Positions 17,056 to 24,879 of a DNA stretch of 56,893 nt are shown in pieces (position 1 is the stretch's first letter; every line of letters begins with the position of its first letter). The DNA comes from Gammaproteobacteria bacterium. Its GTDB lineage: Bacteria > Pseudomonadota > Gammaproteobacteria > Beggiatoales > Beggiatoaceae. Location: contig QNES01000006.1 in the NCBI GenBank assembly GCA_003645255.1, positions 1-56,893 on the forward strand, in the 5' to 3' direction. Below the pieces are notes generated by a model. That model made no database searches. It was not told the origin of the DNA and saw only the letters and a program-made list of their open reading frames with translations. Position numbers and translations under genes: made by a program.

Positions 17056-17475
17056 TTAAGGTTCTTCTTTCTGACAGTTTGGGCAAATGCCATAGATATG
17101 TAAACAATGATCGGTCATATCAAAGTGATGTTGTTGGGCAATGGCACGTTGCCGTTGCTCAATAGCCTCATCAAAAAATTCGATAATTGATCCGCATTTG
17201 ACACATAATAAATGATCATGATGATGTCCTTCATCTAATTCAAATACAGATATACCATTTTCAAAATGGTGACGAATGACTAAACCAGCCCCCTCAAATT
17301 GCGTCAATACGCGATAAACCGTTGCCAAACCCACATCTTCCCCCACTTCAAGTAAGGCTTTATAAACATCTTCAGCACTCTTATGGCGATGCGGGCTATT
17401 TTCTAGCAACTGGAGTATTCGTAGCCGGGGTAAAGTGGCTTTTAAACCCAATTTTTTAAGGTTTTGACTTTCCAT
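17056..17475 (-). CDS. fur: Ferric uptake regulator Fur
   Basis: 139 residues with full Fur architecture: an N-terminal winged helix (LKKLGLKATLPRLRILQLLE, then VGLATVYRVLTQFEGAGLV), the metal-site loop EGHHHDHLLCVKCGSIIEFFD with a CxxC, and a C-terminal CPNC that completes the structural zinc site. Fur represses iron acquisition genes when Fe2+ is plentiful. Its divergence from bamE matches the arrangement in many Gammaproteobacteria, though about 770 bases containing a gene remnant now separate the two. The downstream hydroxylase is probably in the same operon. Confidence 0.95.
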   Translation of the reverse strand: MESQNLKKLGLKATLPRLRILQLLENSPHRHKSAEDVYKALLEVGEDVGLATVYRVLTQFEGAGLVIRHHFENGISVFELDEGHHHDHLLCVKCGSIIEFFDEAIEQRQRAIAQQHHFDMTDHCLHIYGICPNCQKEEP

Positions 17476-17490
17476 TTGGAATCCTTACTT

Positions 17491-17761
17491 AGAGGGTGGA
17501 CACAGGGTATTCGCGGTGGTCAGCCCCAGCGAATCGGCGATAAAGTCAAGCCATTTGCGTATCGCAGACGGTGTCTGTTCATTGACCTTGCGTGGAGAGA
17601 GAAAGACCAGACATCGGTTCAGGGTATTCATATTCAGTATGCACTTTGGTAATGTTCAGATCAACGCCTAAGATGTCTTTAGCAAACTGATTAAAGACAT
17701 TAACTTGACTGAAAACACGTTTAAACATCGTACCATATTTGAGTAGAATAACTTCAATCAT
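17491..17761 (-). pseudogene. Remnant of an Rpn-family PD-(D/E)XK nuclease gene
   Basis: The frame from 17761 (MIEVILLKYGTMFKRVF, then FNQFAKDILGVDLNITKVH) aligns with the start of the intact Rpn protein at 21243 (LRYDVIFKKAF, FTAIAKDFLGIQLEIDKVEH). It soon stops. In another frame, TPSAIRKWLDFIADSL matches TPEPCREWMEAIHDSL of the intact protein. So the gene has lost its middle, including the catalytic region, is frameshifted and lacks the C-terminus. It is inserted in the upstream region of fur. Confidence 0.7.
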
Positions 17762-17787
17762 TATACTTATCTGTTCCTAAAAACTTA

Positions 17788-18135
17788 GACAAAGTTGAAC
17801 ATTTTTAGGTAATTCGTTCTCCGTTGATAATCCGGAAGGATTGCAACTGGAATCCTGGTTGAGCAGTCCCAACCGTTGGCATTCAATCCCGCAAAGCGGT
17901 TTCATGCAACCACGTACTGTACGAAATGAAGGCAGTCCCTTTTGGGTCAAATTCACCTCCAAACCGAGGCTTGAAGACTCATTTAACAAGCCTCATTTCT
18001 CAATACCAGGTACGAGAAAACTTTTCTCGTTATTAAGCCAAGAGTGACTCAACTTCTAATTATAATGTCATTTGGTTTCATTTTCAAGTCTGCTGATTTC
18101 TGGGACAACAAATCTCACGAAAGTTTAACTTTGTC
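17788..18135. repeat. Region bounded by 13-bp inverted repeats, possible mobile-element remnant
   Basis: GACAAAGTTGAAC at 17788-17800 and GTTTAACTTTGTC at 18123-18135 are inverted copies with one mismatch. A further hairpin TGGGACAA/TTGTCCCA lies at 18101-18138. The inside is less AT-rich than the surrounding spacer. A minus-strand frame (17777-17989) has a Cys/Pro-rich composition reminiscent of the end of IS200/IS605 tnpB genes, but I cannot confirm this. Confidence 0.4.
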
Positions 18136-18241
18136 CCATTTTTTGGTAGCCGTTAACTTGCTCCATCAATAAAGTTGTCACTTAACTTTAAATGTATTAA
18201 AATACACCACTTAAAAACCACTTCACATTGGGATTATATTC

Positions 18242-18616
18242 ATGAAGTCAAAATTTCTTATCATTATTTTGGGTAGCGTCACTTTATTATCCGGTTGTGC
18301 CATCTATAAAGTAGATGTTCAACAAGGAAATCAAATCACTCAAGAAATGTTAGATCAACTTGCATTGAAGATGCCAGCCAAAAAGGTACGTTTTATTATG
18401 GGTACCCCCCTACTGACAGATGTTTTTCATCAAGAACGTTGGGATTACCTGTATAGCTTCCAACCTGGAAGTCAAAAACGGAAACAACGCAGGATTTCGC
18501 TATTTTTCGATAAAAATCAACACCTTACAAAAGTAACGGGTGATATTAAAATAAGCAAACGGCAATCTAAACCGGTATTCGTACCAGAAGAATTTGATCA
18601 GGAGCCGATTTTATAA
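18242..18616 (+). CDS. bamE: Outer membrane assembly lipoprotein BamE
   Basis: 124 residues. The signal peptide ends in the lipobox LLSGC (Cys19). The mature part has the SmpA/OmlA fold signature: QGNQITQEMLDQLALKMPAKKVRFIMGTPLLTDVFHQERWDYLYSF. BamE is the small lipoprotein of the BAM complex and stabilises BamA-BamD while beta-barrel proteins are inserted into the outer membrane. It is divergent from fur and convergent with ratB, the standard gammaproteobacterial context. About 20 residues after KVTGDIK extend the common core. Confidence 0.95.
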   Translation: MKSKFLIIILGSVTLLSGCAIYKVDVQQGNQITQEMLDQLALKMPAKKVRFIMGTPLLTDVFHQERWDYLYSFQPGSQKRKQRRISLFFDKNQHLTKVTGDIKISKRQSKPVFVPEEFDQEPIL

Positions 18617-18635
18617 TAATTGTTAATTGTGAAAA

Positions 18636-18666
18636 GAAATCCGATTTTTGGAAAAAATCGGATTTC
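18636..18666. terminator. Palindrome between convergent bamE and ratB
   Basis: GAAATCCGATTTTT, a short GG loop, then AAAAATCGGATTTC. It sits 20 bases after bamE and 16 before the ratB stop, well placed as a bidirectional terminator. Confidence 0.65.
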
Positions 18667-18681
18667 TCATTCTATTCCCCA

Positions 18682-18966
18682 TTAACCATTAACCCACCGC
18701 CTACGACTTTCTTTAGGATCAACAATTAGCGGGCGATAAATTTCAACCCGATCACCCTCACGTAGTGCTGTACTTAAAGCGCAGGGCTGACTAAAAATGC
18801 CCACCCAATTTTTGCTCAAATCAATTTCTTCAAATTGCTTTAAAATACCCGATTTCTCAATTGCCTGTTCTACGGTTGTAGCCACCGGCACCACCAAAGG
18901 AAGAATCACTTGCTTATCCGGTTTAGCAAAAGCCACTTCAACTGAAATAGTATCATACTTTTCCAT
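18682..18966 (-). CDS. ratB: RnfH/RatB family protein (UPF0125)
   Basis: 94 residues from the ATG at 18966 (MEKYDTISVEVAFAKPDKQVIL); upstream ATGs at 18975 and 18999 lie deeper inside ratA. It has a ubiquitin-like beta-grasp fold with the family features VEQAIEKSGIL, IDLSKNWVGIFSQP and GDRVEIYRPLIVDPKESRRRW. RatB is the conserved partner gene of ratA; its role is unclear. The start overlaps the ratA end by 14 bases, implying translational coupling. The final VNG-stop is encoded by a TTAATGG heptamer repeat. Confidence 0.93.
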   Translation of the reverse strand: MEKYDTISVEVAFAKPDKQVILPLVVPVATTVEQAIEKSGILKQFEEIDLSKNWVGIFSQPCALSTALREGDRVEIYRPLIVDPKESRRRWVNG

Positions 18967-19390
18967 ATAACTCATGTGCCCTTTTAACAAACGCATCAAC
19001 TAAAGTATTGGAAATTTTAGTAAAGACAGGTCCCAAACTCATACTAAGCAGCCGATTAGAAATTTCAAACTCCAAATTTAAAGAAATTTTGCAGCCCTCT
19101 TTGCCAAGGGGACGAAAATCCCAATGTCCTTGCAAATGGCTAAAAGGTCCCTTGAGCATACGCATCTCAATTGCCCGATCCGGTTTCATCACATTAGTCG
19201 TTGTAAAAGCATGTCTTAGCCCCGCACCGCCCATCTTAATCGTTGCAACCACCTCCGATTCCGTCTGCGAATGCACTATAACTGATTTGCACCAAGGTAA
19301 AAACTTAGGATAGTCACTAATATTACTAACTAACGCAAACATGTCATGGACGGTATAATGAACTAAAGCCATTTTATGAATACGAGTCAC
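18953..19390 (-). CDS. ratA: RatA family protein (START-like, Coq10 family)
   Basis: 145 residues from a GTG at 19390, giving MTRIHKMALVHYTVHDMFALVSN, which fits the family start (IxRxALVPYSAEQMFxLV). The GTG overlaps the stop of the upstream transporter gene in a GTGA, a common coupling arrangement. ATG at 19372 is an alternative. YPKFLPWCKS, GPFSHLQGHWDFRPL and FEISNRLLSMSLGPVFTKI match RatA/polyketide-cyclase START-fold proteins. RatA was reported to bind 50S subunits in E. coli, while the wider family resembles Coq10, a ubiquinone carrier. smpB, its usual neighbour, is absent and a Na+ symporter takes its place. Confidence 0.92.
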   Translation of the reverse strand: MTRIHKMALVHYTVHDMFALVSNISDYPKFLPWCKSVIVHSQTESEVVATIKMGGAGLRHAFTTTNVMKPDRAIEMRMLKGPFSHLQGHWDFRPLGKEGCKISLNLEFEISNRLLSMSLGPVFTKISNTLVDAFVKRAHELYGKV

Positions 19391-20832
19391 GAAAATACCC
19401 CAATTGCATTTAAAAACACTAATCCCACACCTAACGGTGTAACATAACGTAGCAAAAAACGCCAAATCAAAAAGCCCCCATGTTCAGGGGATGAATCTAA
19501 TTCCTCTGTGACAATCTGAGTTTTCATAAACCATGCCACAAAGATAGCAATGAACAATCCACCCAATGGCAACATAACATTAGCCGTCATATAATCAATC
19601 AAATCAAAAAAGGTTTTATCTTCAAAAGCCGAAAACATGAATAATGGTTTGACATGACTCCAAATATTAAAGGAAAAAAGAGTTAACAATCCAACTAACC
19701 AAACCGCTATTCCACTCCAAATACTCGCACTGATACGAGTAAATTTACCCGTTTCAACTAACCAGGCAACCGCTGGCTCAATCAATGAAATAGAAGAACT
19801 CCACGCGGCAAGTACTAATAATACAAAAAATAAAGTACCAAAAAAACTACCATAAGGCATTTGCCCAAACGCAATAGGTAAAGTATTAAATACCAATCCA
19901 GGTCCCTGACCTGGCGCCAAACCATTACTGAACACAATAGGAAAAATAATCAATCCCGCTAAAATAGCCACCGAAGTATCAGCGATGACAACCACGCTAG
20001 TCGTTGAAGCAATAGAAGCATGTTTAGGTAAATAAGCCCCATAAACCATAATAGCACCCATGCCCAAACTCAAACTAAAAAAAGCCTGCCCCATCGCCGC
20101 CAACATACCCTCGCCACTCAACTCACAACTGGCTTCAGTACAATTAGGATATAGAAAACTTTTAAAATCTACATCAAACATAAAATATACGCCCATCATA
20201 AATTCAGGCGTACTCATGGCATAACCCACTAGTACCAGCAACACGATAAACAAAGCAGGCATCATAAAACGCACCGCCCGTTCCAAGCCCCCCTGCACAC
20301 CGCCAGCCACCATTATCATCGTGACGCTCATAAAAATCGTATGCCAGGCTAATAACTGTATAGGATTGCTCACTAATTCATTAAATATCGATCCCACAAA
20401 GCCGGCGACTTCATTTTGGGGCATACTATTAATAGCAGTAAACGTACCCATTGCCACCTTTGGAACATAAGCCAATGCCCAACCGGCAATCACACTATAA
20501 TAAGAGAGAATCAAAAAACCGGCAATCACACCAGTCCATCCCAACACACGCCACCATTGTGAATAACCCCCTTCTTGGGCTAGTATTCGCATACTATTAA
20601 CGGGACTCCTACGTCCCCGTTTTCCTAACATCACCTCCGCCATCATCACCGGCAATCCCATCAAAGCCACGCATACCAAATAAACAATGACAAACGCGCC
20701 CCCACCATATTCCCCTGTCATATAAGGAAACTTCCAAATATTACCCAAACCAACAGCAGAACCGGTAGCCGCAAGAATAAACGCCAAACGTGATGACCAT
20801 TCACCATGAATAGAAATATTTTGTTTATTCAT
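19387..20832 (-). CDS. Sodium-dependent transporter of the neurotransmitter:sodium symporter (SNF) family
   Basis: 481 residues, about 12 membrane segments with LeuT-type signatures: WSSRLAFILAATGSAVGLGNIWKFPYMTGEYGGGAF in TM1, GLPVMMAEVMLG, and SLSLGMGAIMVYGAYLP in the TM6 region. Bacterial members import amino acids or related compounds with Na+. The substrate is not predictable here. It is the first gene of a unit with ratA and ratB and overlaps ratA by 4 bases (GTGA). No riboswitch-like structure is evident upstream. A perfect 15-bp palindrome AAACCTGTCAGGTTT is at 20926-20940 in its leader. Confidence 0.92.
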   Translation of the reverse strand: MNKQNISIHGEWSSRLAFILAATGSAVGLGNIWKFPYMTGEYGGGAFVIVYLVCVALMGLPVMMAEVMLGKRGRRSPVNSMRILAQEGGYSQWWRVLGWTGVIAGFLILSYYSVIAGWALAYVPKVAMGTFTAINSMPQNEVAGFVGSIFNELVSNPIQLLAWHTIFMSVTMIMVAGGVQGGLERAVRFMMPALFIVLLVLVGYAMSTPEFMMGVYFMFDVDFKSFLYPNCTEASCELSGEGMLAAMGQAFFSLSLGMGAIMVYGAYLPKHASIASTTSVVVIADTSVAILAGLIIFPIVFSNGLAPGQGPGLVFNTLPIAFGQMPYGSFFGTLFFVLLVLAAWSSSISLIEPAVAWLVETGKFTRISASIWSGIAVWLVGLLTLFSFNIWSHVKPLFMFSAFEDKTFFDLIDYMTANVMLPLGGLFIAIFVAWFMKTQIVTEELDSSPEHGGFLIWRFLLRYVTPLGVGLVFLNAIGVFS

Positions 20833-20925
20833 TTTTAAAATTAAAATTCCTCGTCACTCAAAAAATTATTATTAATTGAAAAAACATAACAGGTTGATCT
20901 CGCACAGCGAAGAACGAAGTTTCAA

Positions 20926-20940
20926 AAACCTGTCAGGTTT
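20926..20940. repeat. AAACCTGTCAGGTTT palindrome
   Basis: A 15-base palindrome that recurs as AAACCTGACAGGTTT at 28409-28423 and 48093-48107 and in decayed form near 30061. It may be part of a longer dispersed element. It lies about 90 bases upstream of the transporter start. Confidence 0.55.
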
Positions 20941-21242
20941 ATACTACTATTACCACTATCAAGAAATGATTTAGAATAACCTATCTTAATCTTTAGTTGA
21001 TTATAATTTAAATTCAAATAAATAAAAAATGCAAAAACACCTATTTTTTTGGAATATCAAAATTCGTGGAAAATGGCTCACATAATCAAAGATTATTTAT
21101 GGTAAAATAATCATGAAAATTCAATAGTTTGTCAAAAACGGTTCACTACCAACAATACTTCATATTGCGACGCTTTTGTCAGCTAAGCTCAACCCACCAC
21201 TGCTTACCACAAGCCAATCTTCAAACAAGAGAGATTAACACA

Positions 21243-22079
21243 ATGAAACAAGTCGCCCCTTTACGTTACGATGTCATTTTCAAAAAGGCTTTTAGTCACC
21301 CTGCCCTTTTCACAGCGATTGCTAAAGATTTTTTGGGTATCCAATTGGAAATTGATAAAGTAGAACATGACAAAACTTTTATTCCATCAGTCGGTAATGT
21401 CGCTACCAAATTTGATTTATTTGCTCAAGATAACAAGAATCGGGTGATTGTTGAAGTACAACATGCCCGTTATTCAGATACTTACGAGCGTTTTGTTTAC
21501 TATCAATGTGCTGCGATGGCAGAAACCATTATCAGTTCTAATAACTACAGCTTTCCAATGACTGTCAAAACGATAGTCTTTTTTACGGGTAAAAACACGC
21601 CCAGTCCGGATAGCGGAATTTTGGTGCATGATTTTGAACCGAGGGATTTTGTAACAGGTAAATTGCTAGATAATATTTATCAGCATAAACATCAACTCAT
21701 TTTTGTGTATACCCATGATTTTGCAGACACACCAGAGCCATGCCGCGAATGGATGGAAGCCATTCATGATAGCTTAGACGAAAAAGTGAATGAGAATAAC
21801 TATACCAATCCCGCAATTCAAGAACTGTTTACAGTGATTGAAAAAGATAAAATCACACCTGAAGAACGCGCTCGTATGAAGGATGAGTATAATCAAGCAG
21901 ATGTAGAAAAGCTGTCTTTCAAAAAAGGCAAGGATGCGGGATTGAAAGAAGGTGAAGAAAAGGGTGAAGAAAATGGAATGAAGAAAGCCGCTCGCAATCT
22001 TAAAGCCCTTGGCACCTTGACAGTGGAACAAATAGCCAATGTGACTGGCTTAACTTTGGAAATGGTCAAGGCACTGTAA
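21243..22079 (+). CDS. Rpn-family PD-(D/E)XK nuclease / putative transposase
   Basis: 278 residues from the ATG at 21243 with AAGAGAG about 10 bases upstream; an open TTG start at 21129 lacks family support. LRYDVIFKKAFSHPALF is the typical start and KFDLFAQDNKNRVIVEVQHARY holds the catalytic D-x(n)-E-x-Q variant of the PD-(D/E)XK core. The C-terminus is a charged EGEEKGEENGMKKAARNLKALG coiled helix, then a small LTVEQIANVTGLTLEMV helix-turn-helix-like motif. E. coli Rpn relatives are DNA endonucleases that promote RecA-independent recombination. A decayed paralogue lies at 17491-17761. Confidence 0.85.
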   Translation: MKQVAPLRYDVIFKKAFSHPALFTAIAKDFLGIQLEIDKVEHDKTFIPSVGNVATKFDLFAQDNKNRVIVEVQHARYSDTYERFVYYQCAAMAETIISSNNYSFPMTVKTIVFFTGKNTPSPDSGILVHDFEPRDFVTGKLLDNIYQHKHQLIFVYTHDFADTPEPCREWMEAIHDSLDEKVNENNYTNPAIQELFTVIEKDKITPEERARMKDEYNQADVEKLSFKKGKDAGLKEGEEKGEENGMKKAARNLKALGTLTVEQIANVTGLTLEMVKAL

Positions 22080-22163
22080 AAAGGAAAGAGCATTTTTTTA
22101 ATGCCTGGCTATAGCTCGAAAAAACCTGTCATGTTTTGTTTAAACTTTTATAGGAAAATCAAT

Positions 22164-24635
22164 ATGTTAAGAAAATATTCCCTGTTTTTGTTATTAAGTT
22201 CAATGGTTCTAATAACCCTAAATGTTGAAGCCTCACTCATAAGCGGTATCCAAATGAGGGATAGTCGAGGCAATTCGGATACCACTTCATCACCAGGTAT
22301 CTTGCAATTCACCCAGCCCCATTATCGAGTGAATGAAAATGTTAGCCAAGTCAATTTAACGATTAGTCGTACTGAAGGTAGTTATGGTGCTGTGGCGGTC
22401 AACTATACCACCCAAGATGGAAGTGCGACTGCAAATCACGATTATATTACTACCCAACAAGTTTTAAACTGGGGGGCAGATGAAACGAGTTCTAAAAATA
22501 TCAATGTTCCCATTTTACTTGATAATGTAGTTGAAACGGATGAAAATTTTACCGTTATTTTGTCCAATCCAACTAATAATGCCCTTTTAGGGAGCAGCAC
22601 AATTGCAACGGTGATCATTACAGATAGCATGGGGCATCCGACGACGGCAGATACAATAGTAGAAGCAGCACCGCCTTTGTTTCCTGGCACTTTACAATTT
22701 ACCACCGATTATTATGAGGTTCCCGAAAACGGTGGCAGTATTAGCGTTACCATTACTCGCACTGGCGGAAGTGATGGCCTAGTCGAAGTTACCTATTCAA
22801 CTCAAGATGACACAGCAAAAAGCCAAGATTATATCGCTGTTCAAGATACACTACGTTGGCTTGATGGAGAGAGTGAAAGTAAACGTATTAAAGTCAGTAT
22901 TTATGACGATGCTTTAGTCGAAGAAAATGAAAGTTTTTTTATGAAACTTTCCAATCCAACCAATGGGGCAACATTAGGAAATATCACCGAAGCCATTGTT
23001 GCTATCACCGATAATGATCTGGTAACAACCTTACAATTTTCTTCAAGCGTTTATACCGTCAATGAAGACGAAAAAATGGCGACTATTACGGTGCAACGTG
23101 AGGGCGGGAAAATTGGTCAAGTATCGGTGGATTATGAAACGATAGATATAACGGCAACGGCGGGTGAAGATTATACTGCTGCTAAAGGTATTCTAGTTTG
23201 GGTGAATGGCGATACCAGTGATAGAACTTTTAGCATTTCCCTAAAAGATGATAATGTGCTGGAGGATAATAAAACGGTTCAACTGAAACTGTCCAATATT
23301 ACCGGTGATGCCTTTTTAGGAACACCTATTGAAGCGACTTTGACTATTATTGAAAATGAGACAGGTGAATGCCAATCCTCCACTATCATTGATTGTGTAT
23401 GGGATAATAATGGTCAGACTTTGCAAGATGTCAAAATTACACCACTAGGAATAGTTATCGGAGGGCAACTTGTCGGAAAAATTGAAAACGAAGGTAAGGT
23501 GCAAAATGTCACCTTACTGGCGAATACTTACTTAACAGGCGGCACTGAAAGGGGAATTGTACAAGGAAAAATTAAGGGAAAAGACCCTGAGAATTTACCG
23601 ATTATCAACTATGTTGAGATAACAGCCGATAGCACCCTCACCAATGTGATTATGGGTAGAAATGCATACATCAACAGTGGTGTTGTTTTAAAGCAAGGTG
23701 TCTGGTTTGAAAGTAATAGCGTTATTCCCTATATGACTGATTTAAATACGGTTTTAGGGACTTTCTCAACACCCTATCTTGAAATAGATGCCATTAATGT
23801 GACCCGCGATATCCTACTCAATAGTGGCAAATATGGAATTGTCGGTGCGATCAATGGGCTACTTGAATTGACGAACCTGGCTTTAGGATTAAGGCAAAAT
23901 CCAGATAATGGTTATCTAGTACTTGATGTGACACCCTTTCATTATCGGGTATTGCCGGTACAAGTGCGACAAATTTGGGGCAAGCAAACCATTGAAAATA
24001 AACAGCTCACCCCAATGGGCATCAGCACTTCTCCCTTGGGAGAAGTGACTTTCATCACCCATACGGGACGAGAAATCACGACCTTACCGGTGGTGCAAAA
24101 TCCTCAAGCCTTGCAAGCTGCTTTAGCTATTTTTGGGTTGAATCAGATGAGTATGCAATCTAGTGGCAACCTGAAAATTCCTACCCTTAATGGGCAATAT
24201 TATATGGTACGTCCCGATTTATGGTCTATGGATATGCCAACTCATAAGCTTGTAGGCATTAGAGGGACCAATTCATCTTGGTTGAGTAACCTAGTTGAAG
24301 TATTTTTACTCTTTGAAGGGGCTACTGGCAATGTGCGCCAACAATTACTCTATCCAGCCGCCGCTAATCCACAAGCTTTGTACGATGCCCAATCTGGCAC
24401 TGATGAAAGTCAAACGGTATTGTATCTTGATGGGCGAGCGTATGTATTCACAGACAAGGGTGTGTATAAAGGGCTATTTGATTATTTAGTCACGCCGGGC
24501 AGTCCGCCCTTTGCGAGGAAATTACAAATCCTTGATATTGAAGACATTAATGCTGATGGTTTGACGGATTATCGCATCATTTATCCCAATGGGGATAATC
24601 AAATGATGTATCAATGTGCTAGTTGCTTAGAATGA
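22164..24635 (+). CDS. Secreted protein with three Calx-beta domains
   Basis: 823 residues from the ATG at 22164 (AGGAAAA upstream), giving a clean signal peptide (MLRKYSLFLLLSSMVLITLNVEA). Three Calx-beta repeats follow at about 42-155, 174-285 and 289-400, each with the pattern LQF...YxVxEN, VxYxTxDGSAxxxxDY and a final IxDND or similar; these acidic loops bind Ca2+. Residues 400-820 hold an unfamiliar region with a beta-solenoid-like stretch (NEGKVQNVTLLANTYLTGG, ITADSTLTNVIMGRNAYINSG) and a last Ca2+-loop-like DINADGLTDYRI. It is probably a cell-surface or matrix adhesin. The Rpn gene ends 84 bases upstream. Confidence 0.85.
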   Translation: MLRKYSLFLLLSSMVLITLNVEASLISGIQMRDSRGNSDTTSSPGILQFTQPHYRVNENVSQVNLTISRTEGSYGAVAVNYTTQDGSATANHDYITTQQVLNWGADETSSKNINVPILLDNVVETDENFTVILSNPTNNALLGSSTIATVIITDSMGHPTTADTIVEAAPPLFPGTLQFTTDYYEVPENGGSISVTITRTGGSDGLVEVTYSTQDDTAKSQDYIAVQDTLRWLDGESESKRIKVSIYDDALVEENESFFMKLSNPTNGATLGNITEAIVAITDNDLVTTLQFSSSVYTVNEDEKMATITVQREGGKIGQVSVDYETIDITATAGEDYTAAKGILVWVNGDTSDRTFSISLKDDNVLEDNKTVQLKLSNITGDAFLGTPIEATLTIIENETGECQSSTIIDCVWDNNGQTLQDVKITPLGIVIGGQLVGKIENEGKVQNVTLLANTYLTGGTERGIVQGKIKGKDPENLPIINYVEITADSTLTNVIMGRNAYINSGVVLKQGVWFESNSVIPYMTDLNTVLGTFSTPYLEIDAINVTRDILLNSGKYGIVGAINGLLELTNLALGLRQNPDNGYLVLDVTPFHYRVLPVQVRQIWGKQTIENKQLTPMGISTSPLGEVTFITHTGREITTLPVVQNPQALQAALAIFGLNQMSMQSSGNLKIPTLNGQYYMVRPDLWSMDMPTHKLVGIRGTNSSWLSNLVEVFLLFEGATGNVRQQLLYPAAANPQALYDAQSGTDESQTVLYLDGRAYVFTDKGVYKGLFDYLVTPGSPPFARKLQILDIEDINADGLTDYRIIYPNGDNQMMYQCASCLE

Positions 24636-24734
24636 TTATACGTAGGGGCAGACCACCGCGAATGCCCTTATGAAATTATTTCTCTGAAAAACGATAAACC
24701 CACCATGCTACCCATCCATCCTACAATTCTTCAG

Positions 24735-24823
24735 TTATGTAGGGTGTGCAGCGTGTTTTTGCAGCCCACCAGCCCAAACGAGAATTCGCTATGGGCAAAA
24801 AAAACCTTGCCCACCCTACATAA
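24735..24823. repeat. MITE-like inverted-repeat element with TTATGTAGGGTG ends
   Basis: TTATGTAGGGTG at 24735-24746 and CACCCTACATAA at 24812-24823 are perfect 12-base inverted repeats around 65 bases. Partial copies occur at 28430-28466 and near 50848-50868. It has no coding capacity. Confidence 0.65.
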
Positions 24824-24879
24824 AAACTCACTTAAAAAGTTAAATTGATGCCCGCGCTGAGTATATTGTTTTGCCCATT

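Noticed and set aside
17777-18047. Overlapping small frames on both strands read as genes
   Set aside because: Neither has a recognisable start context or family; the segment is bounded by inverted repeats and looks like element debris. A tnpB-end origin was considered but not supported enough to call.
21129-21242. N-terminal 38-codon extension of the Rpn protein from a TTG
   Set aside because: The family begins near MKQVAPLRYDVIFKKAF, and a good ribosome-binding site precedes the ATG at 21243.
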